Positions 1 through 10,370 of a DNA stretch of 64,000 bases are shown here, one piece after another. The DNA is from Prorocentrum cordatum (lineage: Eukaryota; Sar; Dinophyceae; Prorocentrales; Prorocentraceae). The position numbers and the translations under genes are program-made. Positions within the stretch are counted from its first letter, which is position 1. The number at the start of each line of letters is the position of its first letter. Location of the stretch: the NCBI GenBank assembly GCA_963575745.1, contig CAUYUJ010017924.1:91001-155000 (forward strand). The letters are read 5' to 3'. Under the pieces are notes generated by a model. The model had not been told where the DNA came from. It saw only the letters and a list, made by a program, of their open reading frames with translations, and made no database searches.

Positions 1-298
1 CGATGATGACAAAGACGACGACGATACTGATACCGATGATGATGATGCTGGATGCTGATGATGATGCTGATGATGCTGATGCTGATGCTGATGATGATGA
101 TGATGATTGCGCTGCTGCGGCTGCTGCTGTTGCTGATGATGCTGGTGATGATACTGCTGGTGATGGTGATTGTGATGATGCTGCTGATGATGATGCGGAT
201 GATGCTGATGCTGATGCTGATGTTGCTGATGATGATGTCGATGATTATAATAACGATGCTAATGCTGTCGATGCTGATGATGATGCTGGTGTTGATGC

Positions 299-355
<57 letters not shown>

Positions 356-362
356 GTAGGAT

Positions 363-393
<31 letters not shown>

Positions 394-876
394 CTGATGA
401 TGGTAATCATGATGAGGATGACGATGCAACTGATGACGATGATGCTGATGTTGGTTTTGGTGGTAGTGGTTGTGCTACTGCTGCTGATGCTGCTTCGGAT
501 GATGATGGTGATGGTGAGGTTGGTGGTGGTGGTGATGATGCTGCTGCTGATGATGATGATGATGACGATAATGATGCTGCTGCGGCTGCTGCTGCTGCTG
601 CTGATGATGTTGATGCTGATGCTGATGACGATGACGATGACGATGACGATGATGCTGCTGATGAGGATGACGATGACGCTGATGATGATTACGCTTCTGC
701 TGCTGATGATGCTGATGATGATGATGATGATGGCGATGCTGATGCTGCTGCCGCTGCTGGTGAGCCGCTGGCGACGATGATGCTGATGATGATGCTGCTG
801 CTGATGATAATGATGGTGGTGGTGGTGATGAGGATGAGGATGAGGATGAGGATGAGGATGGTGATGATGATGTTGT

Positions 877-916
<40 letters not shown>

Positions 917-960
917 CATGATGGTGATGGTGTTGGTGTTGGTGATGGTGATGGTGATGA
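1..960 (+). repeat. GAT/GCT triplet array
   Basis: About 1 kb of imperfect GAT and GCT triplets with occasional GGT and GAC. Open frames in all phases are poly-D/A, poly-M/L or poly-I/S artefacts. It sits upstream of exon A, presumably in the preceding RACK1 intron. Confidence 0.95.
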
Positions 961-1105
961 GGAGGAGGAGAAGGTGGAGGCGGAGGAGGACGAGCAGGAG
1001 GAGGAGGAGGAGGAGGAGGAGGAGGAGGAGGGACAACCATGAAGATGAGTTGGAGGATGATGAGGAGGAGTACGCAAAGCTGGAGGAGCAGTAGGCGGAG
1101 GAGGA
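960..1105 (+). repeat. GGA triplet array
   Basis: Runs of GGA/GAG directly upstream of exon A, ending about 45 bp before its acceptor. The plus strand is purine-rich. Confidence 0.9.
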
Positions 1106-1148
1106 AGAGGAGAATGTTCCGTTCCTGCCGCGCCCCGTGCGCGCGCAG

Positions 1149-1209
1149 GGCCACGCAAAGGACGTGAACAGCGTCGCATTCTCGGGGGACAACCGCCAGA
1201 TCGTGTCAG
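1149..1209 (+). CDS. RACK1: RACK1 exon A (third WD40 blade, first strands)
   Basis: Encodes GHAKDVNSVAFSGDNRQIVS plus the first base of the next Gly codon (enters phase 0, leaves phase 1). This matches the conserved GHTKDV-SVAFS-DNRQIVSG stretch of RACK1. The acceptor is the AG at 1147-1148, following a C-rich stretch. The donor is GC at 1210-1211 (TCAG|GCCTG), not GT. Upstream the frame stays open briefly (PFLPRPVRAQ) but does not resemble RACK1, which supports the acceptor chosen. No earlier exon is visible in 1-1148. Confidence 0.93.
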
Positions 1210-1624
1210 GCCTGTTGGCAGGGGGGAGGGAGACTTGGTGGAGAGGAGGAGGAGGAGGAGGGAGGCGGACGGAGGACGGAGAAGGGACGTCCACGGCTCG
1301 GAGGACGGAGGGGCAGAGGACGGAGCTCGGAGGTGAGAGGTGCGGGGGCCGATCTGTGAGTCAGGAGGGGGAGGGCGCGGTGGAGGCGGAGGAGGAGGAG
1401 GAGGAGGAGTCCAGCGGGCCAGGTCGAACGAGTCGGCCGACCCCGCCCACTTCTCCCCCCCAGCAGCTGGACGTCGAGGTTCATGCGGCCCTTCCACCTT
1501 GGCGCGCGGGAGGCGCCGGAGGTCGACCCCACTGCCTGCCGCAGAGTCGGCGGGAGCGTAGTTCTTTGAGAGTCCTGCGCGGAGCATTCGGCGAGACCAC
1601 CACTCGGTGCTGTCGACCACAGCG

Positions 1625-1845
1625 ACGTGTCCACTTCGATCCGATCGATCCGATTCGATGTCATTCTGGGGCTTCCGATCCGATTCGATTCCGATCTTCG
1701 GGCGACACCATGCCGCCTGCTGCTCGCATGGCGCTGCTCTGCAATCTGACGCAGCCGATCCGATCCGATTTCGGCTCCGATCCGATTTCCGATTTCCGGT
1801 TCCGATCCTGTCCGATCCGATGTCCCGATCCGATGCTGACCGGTC
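1625..1845. repeat. CCGATCCGATT-type dispersed repeat
   Basis: Many overlapping TCCGATCCGAT and TCCGATTTCCG motifs. The same motif family builds the longer repeats at 9105-9405 and 59184-59412. Confidence 0.75.
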
Positions 1846-2035
1846 TTGTGCGTTTTCCGACACGAGCGGTGAGGACGGCGTGCTCGCCGCTCCGGGGCGG
1901 GAGCGCCACCTGCAGGCGAAGTCTGCGCGGCGCGTGGGCGAGGGCCACGTCTCCTCGCCCCCGCGCGCGCGGCCCTGCGCTGGCGTCCGTCGACCCAGGG
2001 GATTCCCGCTCGGGTCCGTCGGAGACCGCTGAGAC

Positions 2036-2230
2036 GGCGAAACCCCCCCCCCCACCCCCAGTCCCGACCCCATTTCCGAAGCCTCGATCCGGGGGTTCGG
2101 GACTGGGGGTGGGGGTGGGTTTTCGGGGTCCAGGAATAGAGAACCCCCCCCCCCACCCCCAGTCCCGACCCCCTAGATCGCGGGCTCGGGGGTGGGCGTC
2201 GGGACTGGGGGTGGGGGTGGGTTTTCGCCT
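2036..2230. repeat. Two adjacent C-tract foldbacks
   Basis: Arms of CCCCCACCCCCAGTCCCGAC face GACTGGGGGTGGGGGTGGG twice in tandem (about 2036-2125 and 2137-2227). Each pair could form a long G/C hairpin. Confidence 0.8.
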
Positions 2231-2839
2231 GCTCAACCGCTATCCGCGGGACTTCTGAGGAGCTGACGACAGTGGCGCGACAGTTGTTCCGGGCGCAACA
2301 AGTAACCACAACCGCAACAACATGGATTTTTCTGGAGGGTCCCTCGGTGGTTGTGGCTGTGCTCGATTTGGCTGTCCCGGGACGTCAGATCGATCACAAC
2401 CAGTACTCAGCTGGTTCCGGTGTTCTGACGCTCGTTGGCTCGCACGAGCCATCCCCAACGAGGTGTCCTCGGTGTGGTTGTGGTCGCTTGCTGTTCCCGC
2501 AGTGGCACGCTCGGCAGCGTCAAGGGATGGGGAGTTCCAGCTTCGGTCCGCGCAGGACGTCGCCCCGCGGGACCTCCCAGGAGCTCACGGAAGCGGCGAC
2601 TGCTGCGCGGCTGGCAGCTCTCAGGGTCGGGCGGCGGCCCGCTGGGGCCCGCTCACTCGGGACGCCGCCTGCGCGGGATCTCCCCGGGAGCTCACGGAGG
2701 CGGCGAGGGCTGCGCCGTGGGGGGCCCAGGGAGGCGGAGGGGTCTTGGTCCGGCGGGGCGGGGCGGCCCCGCGAGGGAGGGCCGTGCCCCGTGGGTCCGC
2801 GGGGCCTCCCGGGAGCGCTCGGCGGTGGCGGCAGGTGTC

Positions 2840-3213
2840 CGACGGAGGCATCTGTGCGCCACCACCGTGCCAGGCCAGGGCCATCCTGGGACCCAGGGTG
2901 GTGCATGGACTCGTAGGCCTCGAGATTGACACCAACACCAATATCGGCGGCGTGCCTCCACCGAGGGATGAGGATTCCGGTCTCGGTGATGGTGGTAATA
3001 TTTTGGCTTCCAAGGTGGCCGAAATATTACCACCAACACCGAAATCTAGGATCATCTTCCCCCTGTGGAGGCAAACCCCTGTGTTGGTGTTGGTGCCAAT
3101 TTCCAGGCCTCCAATGGACTCTCCTGGCCTCGGCCAGGACGGCGTATACACCACGCAAGGGCCAGGATGGCCCCAGCCTGGCACGGTGGTGGTGTGCAGA
3201 GGCCTTCTGCGTA
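2840..3213. mobile_element. Foldback/MITE-like element, family 1, copy 1
   Basis: Long imperfect terminal inverted repeats. The outer arms carry CCACCACCGTGCCAGG (left, near 2860) and its inverse near 3180. The inner arms run from AGGCCT at about 2915, with CACCAACACCAATATCGG, to TTGGTGTTGGTG and AGGCCT at about 3115. A central inverted pair around GGTGGTAATATTTTGG and CCGAAATATTACCACC makes a third hairpin. There is no coding capacity, so it is non-autonomous. Confidence 0.8.
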
Positions 3214-3457
3214 GGCTGGTCCGTGCGGTCCGCGGGGCCGCGCTGCGCGGAGCCTCGCAGCAGCTCACCAAGTCATGTCGCCCACAAGCTGCGCCTCCCA
3301 GAAAGCGGCAGTGGCGCAGTTGGCTGCAGGAGGCAGCGCTTTGGGCCAGGAGGCGAGGCAAGAGACGGGCGGTCGGATCCGTCTGGCATGTTCCAAGAGT
3401 TTATCCCCTACTGGCGTTTCGCTAGAAATTTACATGGAGATGCGAGAATGTTCGCAG

Positions 3458-3656
3458 GCCTAGAGGTCGTGACCCAACACCAATATCGGCGGTGCGCATC
3501 CACCGAGGGAAGAATATCCCGATCTCGGTGACGGTGGTAATATTCTTGTTTCCAAGGCGACCGAAACGTTACCACCAACCCCGAAATCTGGGATCATCTC
3601 CCCCCCGTGGAGGTAGCCCCCTGTTATGGGGTTGGTGTCCATGTCCAGGCCTCCGA
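3458..3656. mobile_element. Foldback/MITE-like element, family 1, copy 2
   Basis: Begins and ends with AGGCCT and shares CACCAATATCGGCGG, GGTGGTAATATT and the CCCGTGGAGG block with the 2915-3115 core of copy 1. The outer arms of copy 1 are not evident here. Confidence 0.78.
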
Positions 3657-3761
3657 ATCTATCCCACATGGGGGGGAACGGGGAGCTCGATGACGCCCGG
3701 TCAGACCGCCGTTTTGCCCGAGGCCTCCTCGCAGAAGTTGTGCTCTCGCCTCAGAACATGA

Positions 3762-3924
3762 TTCAGGAGGGAAAGAACCACACAGACACAATTAATCGGC
3801 GATCCCCCAGACAATATGGGAAAATATGGGAAGTGGGGGGGAAGACAAAACCCAGAACATGTGGGAAAATATGGGGAACCTTTTTATTTGTGTGTATTTA
3901 TTTGTGTGTCCTGGGGCCCCTTCA
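3762..3924 (+). repeat. 163-170 bp interspersed repeat, copy 1
   Basis: Starts TTCAGGAGGGAAAG and contains CACACAGACACAATTAATCG, AAATATGGGAAGTGG, GGGAAGACAAAA and TTTTTATTTGTGTGTATTTA. It ends TGTGTGTCCTGGGGCCCC. Two further copies lie at 10204 and 21650, all in the same orientation. No terminal inverted repeats are seen. Confidence 0.88.
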
Positions 3925-4076
3925 ATGATGGCCACATCTGTGTGTGTTCTAGACGGCCACGACCCTTGGTGGCATAAAGCCTGCGCTGGGGACCCAGGTG
4001 CGCACGGCCGTGCCCTCGCCCCCTCGTCTGGCGTGTCGCGGGAGGGCTCTCACAGGGGCAGAAGAGGACCACAGAC

Positions 4077-4287
4077 GTCGAGGAAGGAAAAACGCCAGAC
4101 ACATACACTTGAGGCGCCCCGCGCGGTTTTTTTTTGGGATCCACGCTGTGCCCCCCCCCCCCCCCCTGGCGGCGCCTCGGGCGCCGCCCCTGGCGCTCCG
4201 CGCGCCAGGGAGGGAGGGTCCAGCGCGGATCCAAGAAGTCCGCGCGGAGCGCCACACGTTTCTGTTGATGGCGTCTTTCTACGGGGC
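4077..4287. mobile_element. GC-cored foldback element, family 2, diverged copy
   Basis: The palindromic core GGCGGCGCC-CGGGCGCCGCC with GCTCCGCGCGCCAGGGAGGG and TCCAGCGCGGATCC is shared with the copies at 6432 and 52368. The arms (GGCGCCCCGCGCGG and CCGCGCGGAGCGCC) are diverged. Interior contains a long C run. Confidence 0.7.
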
Positions 4288-4475
4288 GTGAGAACGACCA
4301 CAGCCACTGCTTTTCTTTTGATGCCGCCTTCCAGCCCGCAACAACAAAGCAGTGGCTGTGGTCATTTTCGCTGAGCTTGGCACCAGGGAAATGACCACAA
4401 CCGCTGCTTCGGCCGGCTGGCAGGCGGCGCAAACACGAAGCAGTGGCTGTGGTCATTTTCCCGTGCCGCTTTTTC
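4288..4475. repeat. Two adjacent GACCACAGCCACTGC foldbacks
   Basis: GACCACAGCCACTGCTTTT (about 4293) faces AAGCAGTGGCTGTGGTC (about 4347). ATGACCACAACCGCTGCTTC (about 4390) faces GAAGCAGTGGCTGTGGTCAT (about 4437). Two hairpins built from the same arm sequence. Confidence 0.85.
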
Positions 4476-4487
4476 TTACCAGCCTCG

Positions 4488-4620
4488 AGCGTATCCCTAT
4501 CCCTAAGATTGACACGCCAAAAGGCGATGACAATCTTAGGGATTCGCCCTCAAAAAATAAGGGAATCCCTAAGATTGGCATCGTGATAAGGAGGTGCCCA
4601 GCATAGGGATAGGGATCTGT
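4488..4620. repeat. ATCCCTAAGATTG foldback cluster
   Basis: ATCCCTATCCCTAAGATTG is followed by CAATCTTAGGGAT, then ATCCCTAAGATTGGCATCG and CATAGGGATAGGGAT. These alternating inverted copies can form nested hairpins. Confidence 0.82.
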
Positions 4621-4735
4621 TCCAGGCTGGTAATTTTCTTCTCCTGCGAGGAGGACCGCACAAGCGTCCCACACAAGGGGGACGGAGAGCCCGAGCCCGG
4701 CAGCCCCTTCCGCTGGAGTTCTCTTCCCCTTTTGG

Positions 4736-4990
4736 TCCATGAATCGTTCCCTCGCCCTCTATTCGGGAGCGGAACAGAAGGGGGTGATCATTGGGGGGGG
4801 AGGGATTTCATGGCGCGGGCCATGATATGTTCACAGATTTCATGGCGCCTCTTCTTATTTCATTACGTCCCTGGCCCCCCTGCTGGGCCGCGCACATGCC
4901 GCCGGTCATGATTTGCACCCCCCCCTCTTGGACACCCCCCTCTTGGTCGCGCCCGACTTTTGATCCATGAATCGTTCCCTCGCCCTCTAT
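4736..4990 (+). repeat. 228-bp spaced 27-bp direct repeat
   Basis: The 27-bp sequence starting TCCATGAATCGTTCCCTCGC occurs at 4736-4762 and again exactly at 4964-4990. The segment between holds C-rich runs and repeated ATTTCATGGCGC. It may be a short duplication or an insertion with target duplication. 5000-5540 shows no recognisable feature. Confidence 0.75.
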
Positions 4991-5539
4991 GCCGGCCACA
5001 CTTTTTGGTCTGGACGGCCAGGACCACTCAGGGCTCGAGCCAAACGGTGTTTTGGCGATCTCGTGGGCCGTTTTCGTTCTGACCTCGTTTTGCAGCAGAT
5101 GTGGAACGAAGACAGAACTAGGGATGACGAAAACAAAACGAAGACGGAAAACACTGTTCAATTCGTTCTGGAAGCACTCTCAGAACAAGGCGTTCACGTG
5201 CACAGTGCCGTGCTCTCACCCCTGTCCAGTCTGCGTCTGTTCTTTCTCTCAGGGCTGCCTGGTCGTGCTTCTCCCACTCCTCGACCCGCCTCTGCTGCAG
5301 TGTGGGTGCTGAGCGCGGGTCATCTTCACCATGTTTTCCTGTATGATTTCCTCAAGCTGTAAGGCCAGGCATCCAGCGCTTCGTAACAGGTGCGCCGATG
5401 GAGGGCGGCTCCTGTAAACGATATGTTCTCGCTCGAGCCTGCCTCAAATGACATGTCTTGTCAGGAGTTGAGGCTGTACGGCAATTGCACGTACTGATGA
5501 CGATTCATGTGCAAACGGGGGACTCTTGTTGCACTATCC

Positions 5540-5550
5540 TTTGGCTCAAG
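5540..5550 (+). other. Partial spliced-leader relic
   Basis: TTTGGCTCAAG equals the 3' eleven bases of the dinoflagellate spliced leader (which ends ATTTTGGCTCAAG). It lies about 240 bp upstream of, and in the same orientation as, PPR-coding sequence. An 11-base match by chance is unlikely but possible. Confidence 0.5.
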
Positions 5551-6114
5551 GATAGTTTTGTCTCACGGTGGAGGCGTTCCAGCTCGGAATATTGTTGCGT
5601 CACGCCGCGGTGGTTCACTCATTCTTTTGATTCTCACCAGCCAGCGGGGATCTCTAGAAGGCAACGCTTGTTTCGAGGTTTGAGTAATGGAACGCGGCAA
5701 GTCAAACCAGAGGAGGGCAGCACTTCAATTGCTCTCCACGAAGGGATTCGATCATGCGATGGACTCATCCCAAACCAGAATGTTGCTGTTATCAGCGCTT
5801 GTAGAGCATGCGGGTAATGGCAACGGGCGCTATCGGTCTCAGTGCGATGTGTGAGCAAGAGATGGAGCCCAATGTTCCACAACGCCGGGATCAGCGCGTG
5901 TGAGGAGGGCGATCAGCGGCAGTGGGCTCTGGCGCTGCTCAGCTTGATGCGGGAGGTGAATCTGGAGCCCGATGCAATCAGCTACAGCACTGGGGTAAGC
6001 GCATGCGCGAAGGGTGGGCAGTGGCAGCAGGCTCTGTCGCTGCTCAGCGGGATGCGGGAGGCGAAGGCCGAGCCCGATGTCTTCTATCCTGCAATATACA
6101 GAGCCGTTTTTAAT

Positions 6115-6260
6115 GCATGCTCCGCGTGCGGATCATGTATAAAACATGCAGGGATTTAGTATTCAAAACAATGAGGAGTTTATGCATACATTTAGTCATA
6201 TATTAATCATGTATTAAAGACCATATGTTTTAAACATCCTATGTATTGAAAACTGCCTTG
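6115..6260. other. AT-rich patch inside the PPR pseudogene
   Basis: A sharp drop in GC compared with its surroundings (TATTAATCATGTATTAAAG, TATGTTTTAAACATCC). It has no coding or repeat match within the window; it may be 3' untranslated remains or an insertion. Confidence 0.5.
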
Positions 6261-6431
6261 TAGTGAGCAGCTCGTGGTGCTTTGCTCCGGCGGCAGCGCC
6301 CGGGGCAGAACCCGCCCGGAGGACTCGCCGGCAGGGTCCGTGCCGCCTGGACGGCCCGAGCGAGTCTAAGAGGCCTCCGAATTCGCCGAGGACTCCTCCG
6401 ACACGGCCGAGGACGGCTTCAAGATTAGGCT

Positions 6432-6626
6432 ATCAAAAAGTGACAAAAGTGACATAAACATAGAAACTCGGAGGTCCGCGCGGATTTCTCGGATCGGCGC
6501 TGGGGCCCCCCGGCGGCGCCTCCGGCGCCGCCCCTGACGCGCTCCGCGCGCCAGGGAGGGGGGTCCAGCGCCGATCCGAGAAATCCGCGCGGACCTCTGA
6601 GTTTTTATGCTTTTGCCACTTTTTGT
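6432..6626. mobile_element. GC-cored foldback element, family 2
   Basis: Arms of about 60 bp or more pair end to end: CTCGGAGGTCCGCGCGGAT on the left faces ATCCGCGCGGACCTCTGAG on the right, extended by AT-rich CAAAAAGTGACAAAAG and its inverse. The core GGCGGCGCCTCCGGCGCCGCC is itself palindromic. Nearly identical in plan to 52368-52600. Confidence 0.85.
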
Positions 6627-6629
6627 TCC

Positions 6630-7460
6630 CCTAGGGATGGCCCAAGATGGCGTCCAGGCGGCTTCAGAGGGCCCAAGGCAGCCCAAGACGGCCTCCGGAC
6701 GACCGCAACACCCTGCGAAACGCTCCCGCAGCGCTCCAAGAGGACGCCCAGCGGGGCCCTCTGTTGCAACAGGACTGTGCTGTCTGCATGGATTTCAAGC
6801 AGTTCGAGCATGCCCGACTTCTGGGCCCCTGCAGCGCCCACGAGTGCCCAACAGCTCCCAAGATCGCCCCATGCCAGGCCAAGAGGTCTCCGACGAGGAT
6901 CCCCACGCGGCTCCAGACAGCCCCTAGACCGCCAAAGACGGCCCCAGAGAGCCCCAAGACGGCCCAGGAGGCGCCCAGGACGACCCAAGATGGCCCAGAG
7001 ACCTGCCCCGAAGGGCCTCCAAGAGGGCCCCAGAGGGCCCTTAGTAGCCTCAACGAGGACCCACAACGGCAGAGATCACAGATCTGTCTGGCTTTTGCCT
7101 CTTCCGGGGCTATTTCCACCTCTTCGGCGTGCCCCAGGAGAAGTCCCAAGAGGCCTCCACGGGCGCCCGCGAGGGCCCCGAGAGGGACCCTCAGAGCTTC
7201 CAGAGGGTTCGCGGAGGGCGCCAAGAGGACCACACATCAGAGCCCGCAGAGGATGCCCAACGGATGCTACCACGCACCCCACTGTTCGTAGCATCCGTCG
7301 GGTGCTCTCTGGGGGCCCTCTTGGGGCCGTCTTCAGGCCCTCTTGAGCTCCTCTCGAGGCAATCTTCGAGGTCCTCCGGGTGCTTCCAGAACCTCCCGCG
7401 AGGCTGCAAGACGGCCCGAGAGAGCTGCAAGATAGCTCTGGGAAAGCCCCAAGACGGCCC
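6630..7460 (-). repeat. GGCCGTCTTGG-type minisatellite (reverse orientation)
   Basis: Degenerate units of CCAAGACGGCC, CCCAAGAGG and CCAGGAGGCGCC. It is the reverse complement of the repeats at 38930-39680, 41140-41640, 47600-48660 and 54740-54900. Open frames rich in GPSW or RPKTAQ are artefacts. Confidence 0.8.
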
Positions 7461-7466
7461 AAGATC

Positions 7467-7675
7467 TGGACGCCCGAAATGGGTACGGAAAGAATGGGTA
7501 CAATGCCCAACAGCAGTTCCTGTTCTTCTTGAACAGGATTCGCTGTCCGCGCCGCCGCGGCCTGTGTCCATTCGAGACAGAAGGCCGCCTGCCCAACAGC
7601 GGCCGCTGTTGGTTTGGGACAACATTTGTTGTTGGGCATTGTACCCATTTTTTCCGTACCCATTTCGGGCGTCCA
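7467..7675. mobile_element. MITE-like element with near-perfect 45-bp TIRs
   Basis: The left end TGGACGCCCGAAATGGGTAC continues GGAAAGAATGGGTACAATGC and CCAACA. The right end is its inverse with one visible mismatch. Interior includes nested palindromes CTGTTCTTCTTGAACAG and GCGGCCGCTGTTGG. The segment is 209 bp with no coding capacity. No clear target-site duplication is visible. Confidence 0.88.
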
Positions 7676-8869
7676 AACAAGAGGCGCCCAAGACGACCCA
7701 AGATGGCCCAGAGACAGCCCCGCCGTGTTCCTATGCCCAGGCACCTGCGGATTTGCTCCACGGTGACGGTTACACACATTCGTCATTTACAATGCTGGGA
7801 TCAGCGCGTACGAAAAAGGTGGTCAGTGGCAGCGGACTCTGTCGCAGCTCATCGGGATGTGCGAGGCGAAGTTGGAGCCAGATGTCATCAGCTACAGCTC
7901 CGAGCTTCGCGCGTGCGAGAAGGGTGGGCAGTGGCAGCGGGCTCTGTCGCTGCCCAGCAGGATGTGGGGGTCGAAGGTGGAGCCGAATCCTTCGCAGCGC
8001 GTGCGAGAGATGCTATTCGTGGCAGCGGGCTTCCATCGCTGCTCAGCGGGGTGGGGGCGCTGAGGCTGGAGCCACACGTCATCAGCTGGAGCTCTGCGAT
8101 CAGCGCGCGCGCGACAGGCGTGCGATTGCAGGCGGCTCCATCGCTGCTCAGCGGAAGGTGAGGGGCCGGGGTGAGGCCCCATGCGTTCAGCCGAAGCCGC
8201 TGGGAGCGCGGCCGTATGGAAGACGTGGGCAGTGGCAGTTGGCGCTGGCATTGTTCATGATGGTACAGCGCCACAACCTGGAAGTATTTCCACAGCTTTA
8301 TTACTGGTGCCATCACGGGGTGCGGTCGCCGTGGGGAGTGGCAGCGGGCATTTACGTCATGTTTGGAGTGATGGCGTGCCAGGGTTGAGCCAGATACCGT
8401 CGGCCGCAGCGCCACCGTGAGGGCTCTTGTCAGGGGTCTGTCGCGCAGCCCAAATCAATGCCATTTGCACCCTGCTGTTTCAGAGCAATGGTCGCGTACT
8501 TGCCGAACGCGCCGAAACCTTCATGATCGCACCTCTTTGAACTTCTTCTTCCATGCGGAACAGTGGAAGGCGGTTCCTTCTCGAAACACTTGTTCTCGGC
8601 CGAATGGCGGGGCCGTGGGGCGCTCCGCTTCCCCAGGGCCTCATCCCCCAGGTCATGATGAGGAGGGGTCTCGGGATGCACTGCAGCCTTGTGGATACAC
8701 TGTGGGCTCCTTCTGGTCCTTCTCCTGCTTCTCCCTCGTCCTGCTCCTCCGCTTCCTCCTCCCTCGCTCCTTCCCTGCCGCATTCCCCGACAAGTGCGCC
8801 CCAGACTGGTCACCAGACCCCCCTCCCCAGTGCCCATCCTGGTCAGTCTTCGGAGCCGCGCCCGGCCGT

Positions 8870-8906
8870 GGCGACGAGATTCGTCGTCGTCGTCGCCGTT
8901 GCGGGT

Positions 8907-8937
<31 letters not shown>

Positions 8938-8950
8938 TTGTCGCCGTCTT
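8870..8950 (+). repeat. CGT/CGC triplet tract
   Basis: TCGTCGTCGTCGTCGCC passing into repeated GTCGCC. Confidence 0.85.
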
Positions 8951-8994
8951 TGCCTCGGCAGTCGGCATCGGGCGCGGGCCCAGGCCCAGGACAG

Positions 8995-9070
8995 CGTGCT
9001 CCAGAGCGCTCCCGAACGCTCTCCGAGCGTCTCTGGGGCGCTCTGCCACGGCCGCGGCGCCAAGTTTTTG
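8995..9070. repeat. GAGCGCTC palindrome cluster
   Basis: Repeated CCAGAGCGCTC and GAACGCTC blocks ending in GGCCGCGGCGCC. Related to 24003-24075, where GAGCGTTCCGGAACGCTC is a perfect palindrome. Confidence 0.65.
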
Positions 9071-9104
9071 TTGTTGTTTTGTTTTTGTTTCCTCCAGAGC
9101 AGGG

Positions 9105-9405
9105 CTCGTTTCGATTCCTTCGATTCGATGCGATTCGACTTCGATGGCTTCTGATTCCGATTTCGATTTCGATTTCGTTTCGATTCGACTTCGATTTCGT
9201 TTCGACTTCGATTTCGTTTCCGTTTCGATTCGATTCGACTTCGATTCGACTTGCGTTCCGATTTGGGTTCCGATGTCCCATTGCAGGCATACTAGCTTGC
9301 CGATGTCCGCTGATCCGTCTTTTCCCGACTTGGCTGCCGATTTCTGCTGATCCTACTTATCGATTCGATTCTGGGCTCTCCTGCCAGAGCCGCCAGATCC
9401 GAATT
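9105..9405 (+). repeat. TTCGATTCGATT dispersed repeat, copy 1
   Basis: GGGCTCGTTTCGATTC, then arrays of TTCGATTTCG, then GGCATACTAGCTTGCCGAT, and an end CGATTCGATTCTGGGCTCTC. The same block order recurs at 59184-59412 inside LINE-2. Confidence 0.85.
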
Positions 9406-9814
9406 TTTCCCTGTCCTGCCCTCGTCTTGCGGCGCGCCGGCGGCGCAGTCCGAACCCTACCTTTCTAACGATCCAGCCATCTAGATGGGCGGCGGGAGCA
9501 GGGTTCGGAATTCGTCGAACGCGTGGCTCAATGCGACTCCTCCCCCTGCCCCCGTCTTCCATCGATTCAGGAGAATGGATGGTTGGTGTGGCTAGGGGTT
9601 ATGATGTTCCAACCTACTTTAGCCTTGACCACTAGAAAGAATTTCGAGCACCAGAAACATATACCGAAACTCGAGGGTTTTCACGTGTCGGGCCTAGGGA
9701 GACACTCGCACTCTATCGACACTTTTCCGGGTGCTCGAAATTATTTCTGGGATGTGGTCCTGAAGTGCGATGGGAGCAACATAAGGCTAGGGTTCGGATG
9801 CCGCGCCCAACGAG

Positions 9815-9879
9815 GCAGCCGCGACCGAACGATCAAGCTCTGGAACACCCTGGCGGAGTGCAAGTACACCATCTCCGAG
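9815..9879 (+). CDS. RACK1: RACK1 exon B (end of third blade, start of fourth)
   Basis: Completes the split Gly codon and encodes SRDRTIKLWNTLAECKYTIS plus Glu, equivalent to the SRDKTIKLWNTLG-CKYT region of RACK1. The acceptor is CGAG|GC (AG at 9813-9814). The best donor is GA at 9880-9881: joining after the GAG codon gives [16 protein letters not shown], the same length as animal RACK1 between CKYT and WVSC. A GC donor five bases downstream would break the frame with the only usable acceptor of exon C, and a GT donor would add residues. The GA-AG intron is therefore strongly suggested but remains an inference. Confidence 0.92.
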
Positions 9880-10203
9880 GAAAGCCCGTGGGCTGGGGTG
9901 CGGCGTGCTCCCCGCCGGAGCCCCCTCTCGACAGCGGCTGGCAGGGGCGGGACCGAGCGGACGACAGCCCAGCGTTGCGTTCCTAGCTGCCCTCCAGAGA
10001 AAGAGTCATCGCGAGGGCCGTCGCCAATGGGCCCCGTGCATCGGCTTCAAGGTTCCCACTGTTTCCGATACGGCGGCAGACGTGCCAGCTGAAGTTTTGT
10101 GGGAGGCCGCCCTCCTGGCTCGGCTGCAGGGCCACAACCTCTGCAGAGCGAAGGCTTTCGTGAGGGACGGCGGGAGGGCTGGTGGGAGCGGGTGGGTGAC
10201 TTG

Positions 10204-10370
10204 CTTCAGGAGGGAAAGGAGCACACAGACACAATTAATCGTCGACTCCACAGAAAATTTTGGAAAATATGGGAAGTGGTGGGGAAGACAAAAACCCTGA
10301 AAAAATACGGAAACATATGGGGAATCTTTTTATTTCTGTGTAGTTTGTTTGTGTGTCCTTGGGCCCCTAC
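10204..10370 (+). repeat. 163-170 bp interspersed repeat, copy 2
   Basis: Same block order as the copy at 3762, with small differences (TTATTTCTGTGTAGTTTG in the T-rich part). Confidence 0.88.

Larger units (their letters stand above)
5551..8390 (+). pseudogene. PPR-protein retropseudogene, in pieces
   Basis: Pentatricopeptide repeat proteins bind organellar RNA through about 35-residue helical pairs. Recognisable repeats occur at 5783-6095 (ISACRACG, then after a frame change WQRALSVSV, NAGISACEEG, LEPDAISYSTGVSACAKGG, WQQALSLLSGMREAKAEPDV) and at 7788-7990 (YNAGISAYEKGGQWQRTLS, LEPDVISYSSELRACEKGG, QWQRALSLPSRM). Weaker pieces follow at about 8070-8390 (LEPHVISWSSAISA, GQWQLALALFMM). Frames change and stops intervene. 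The two main blocks are separated by about 1.7 kb holding an AT-rich patch, a foldback element, minisatellite and a MITE. A spliced-leader fragment upstream suggests origin from a reverse-transcribed mRNA. The coding function is lost. Confidence 0.82.
1210..9814 (+). other. RACK1 intron A (about 8.6 kb, GC-AG)
   Basis: Starts GCCTG and ends AACGAG. Contents are listed separately: GGA-rich sequence at 1221-1420, CCGATCCGATT repeats, several foldback elements, a PPR pseudogene and GTCTTGG-type minisatellite. The stretch 2250-2840 is GC-rich and holds only a short two-copy repeat: GAGCTCACGGA followed by a GCGGCGA-type sequence near 2581 and again near 2691. 8400-8860 shows nothing I can name except C-rich tracts. 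Confidence 0.85.

Noticed and set aside
1-960. Long open frames of poly-Asp/Ala, poly-Met/Leu and poly-Ile/Ser
   Set aside because: All are translations of GAT/GCT triplets, open in several phases at once, without start context or protein-like composition. The same holds at 10932, 17680 and 39915.
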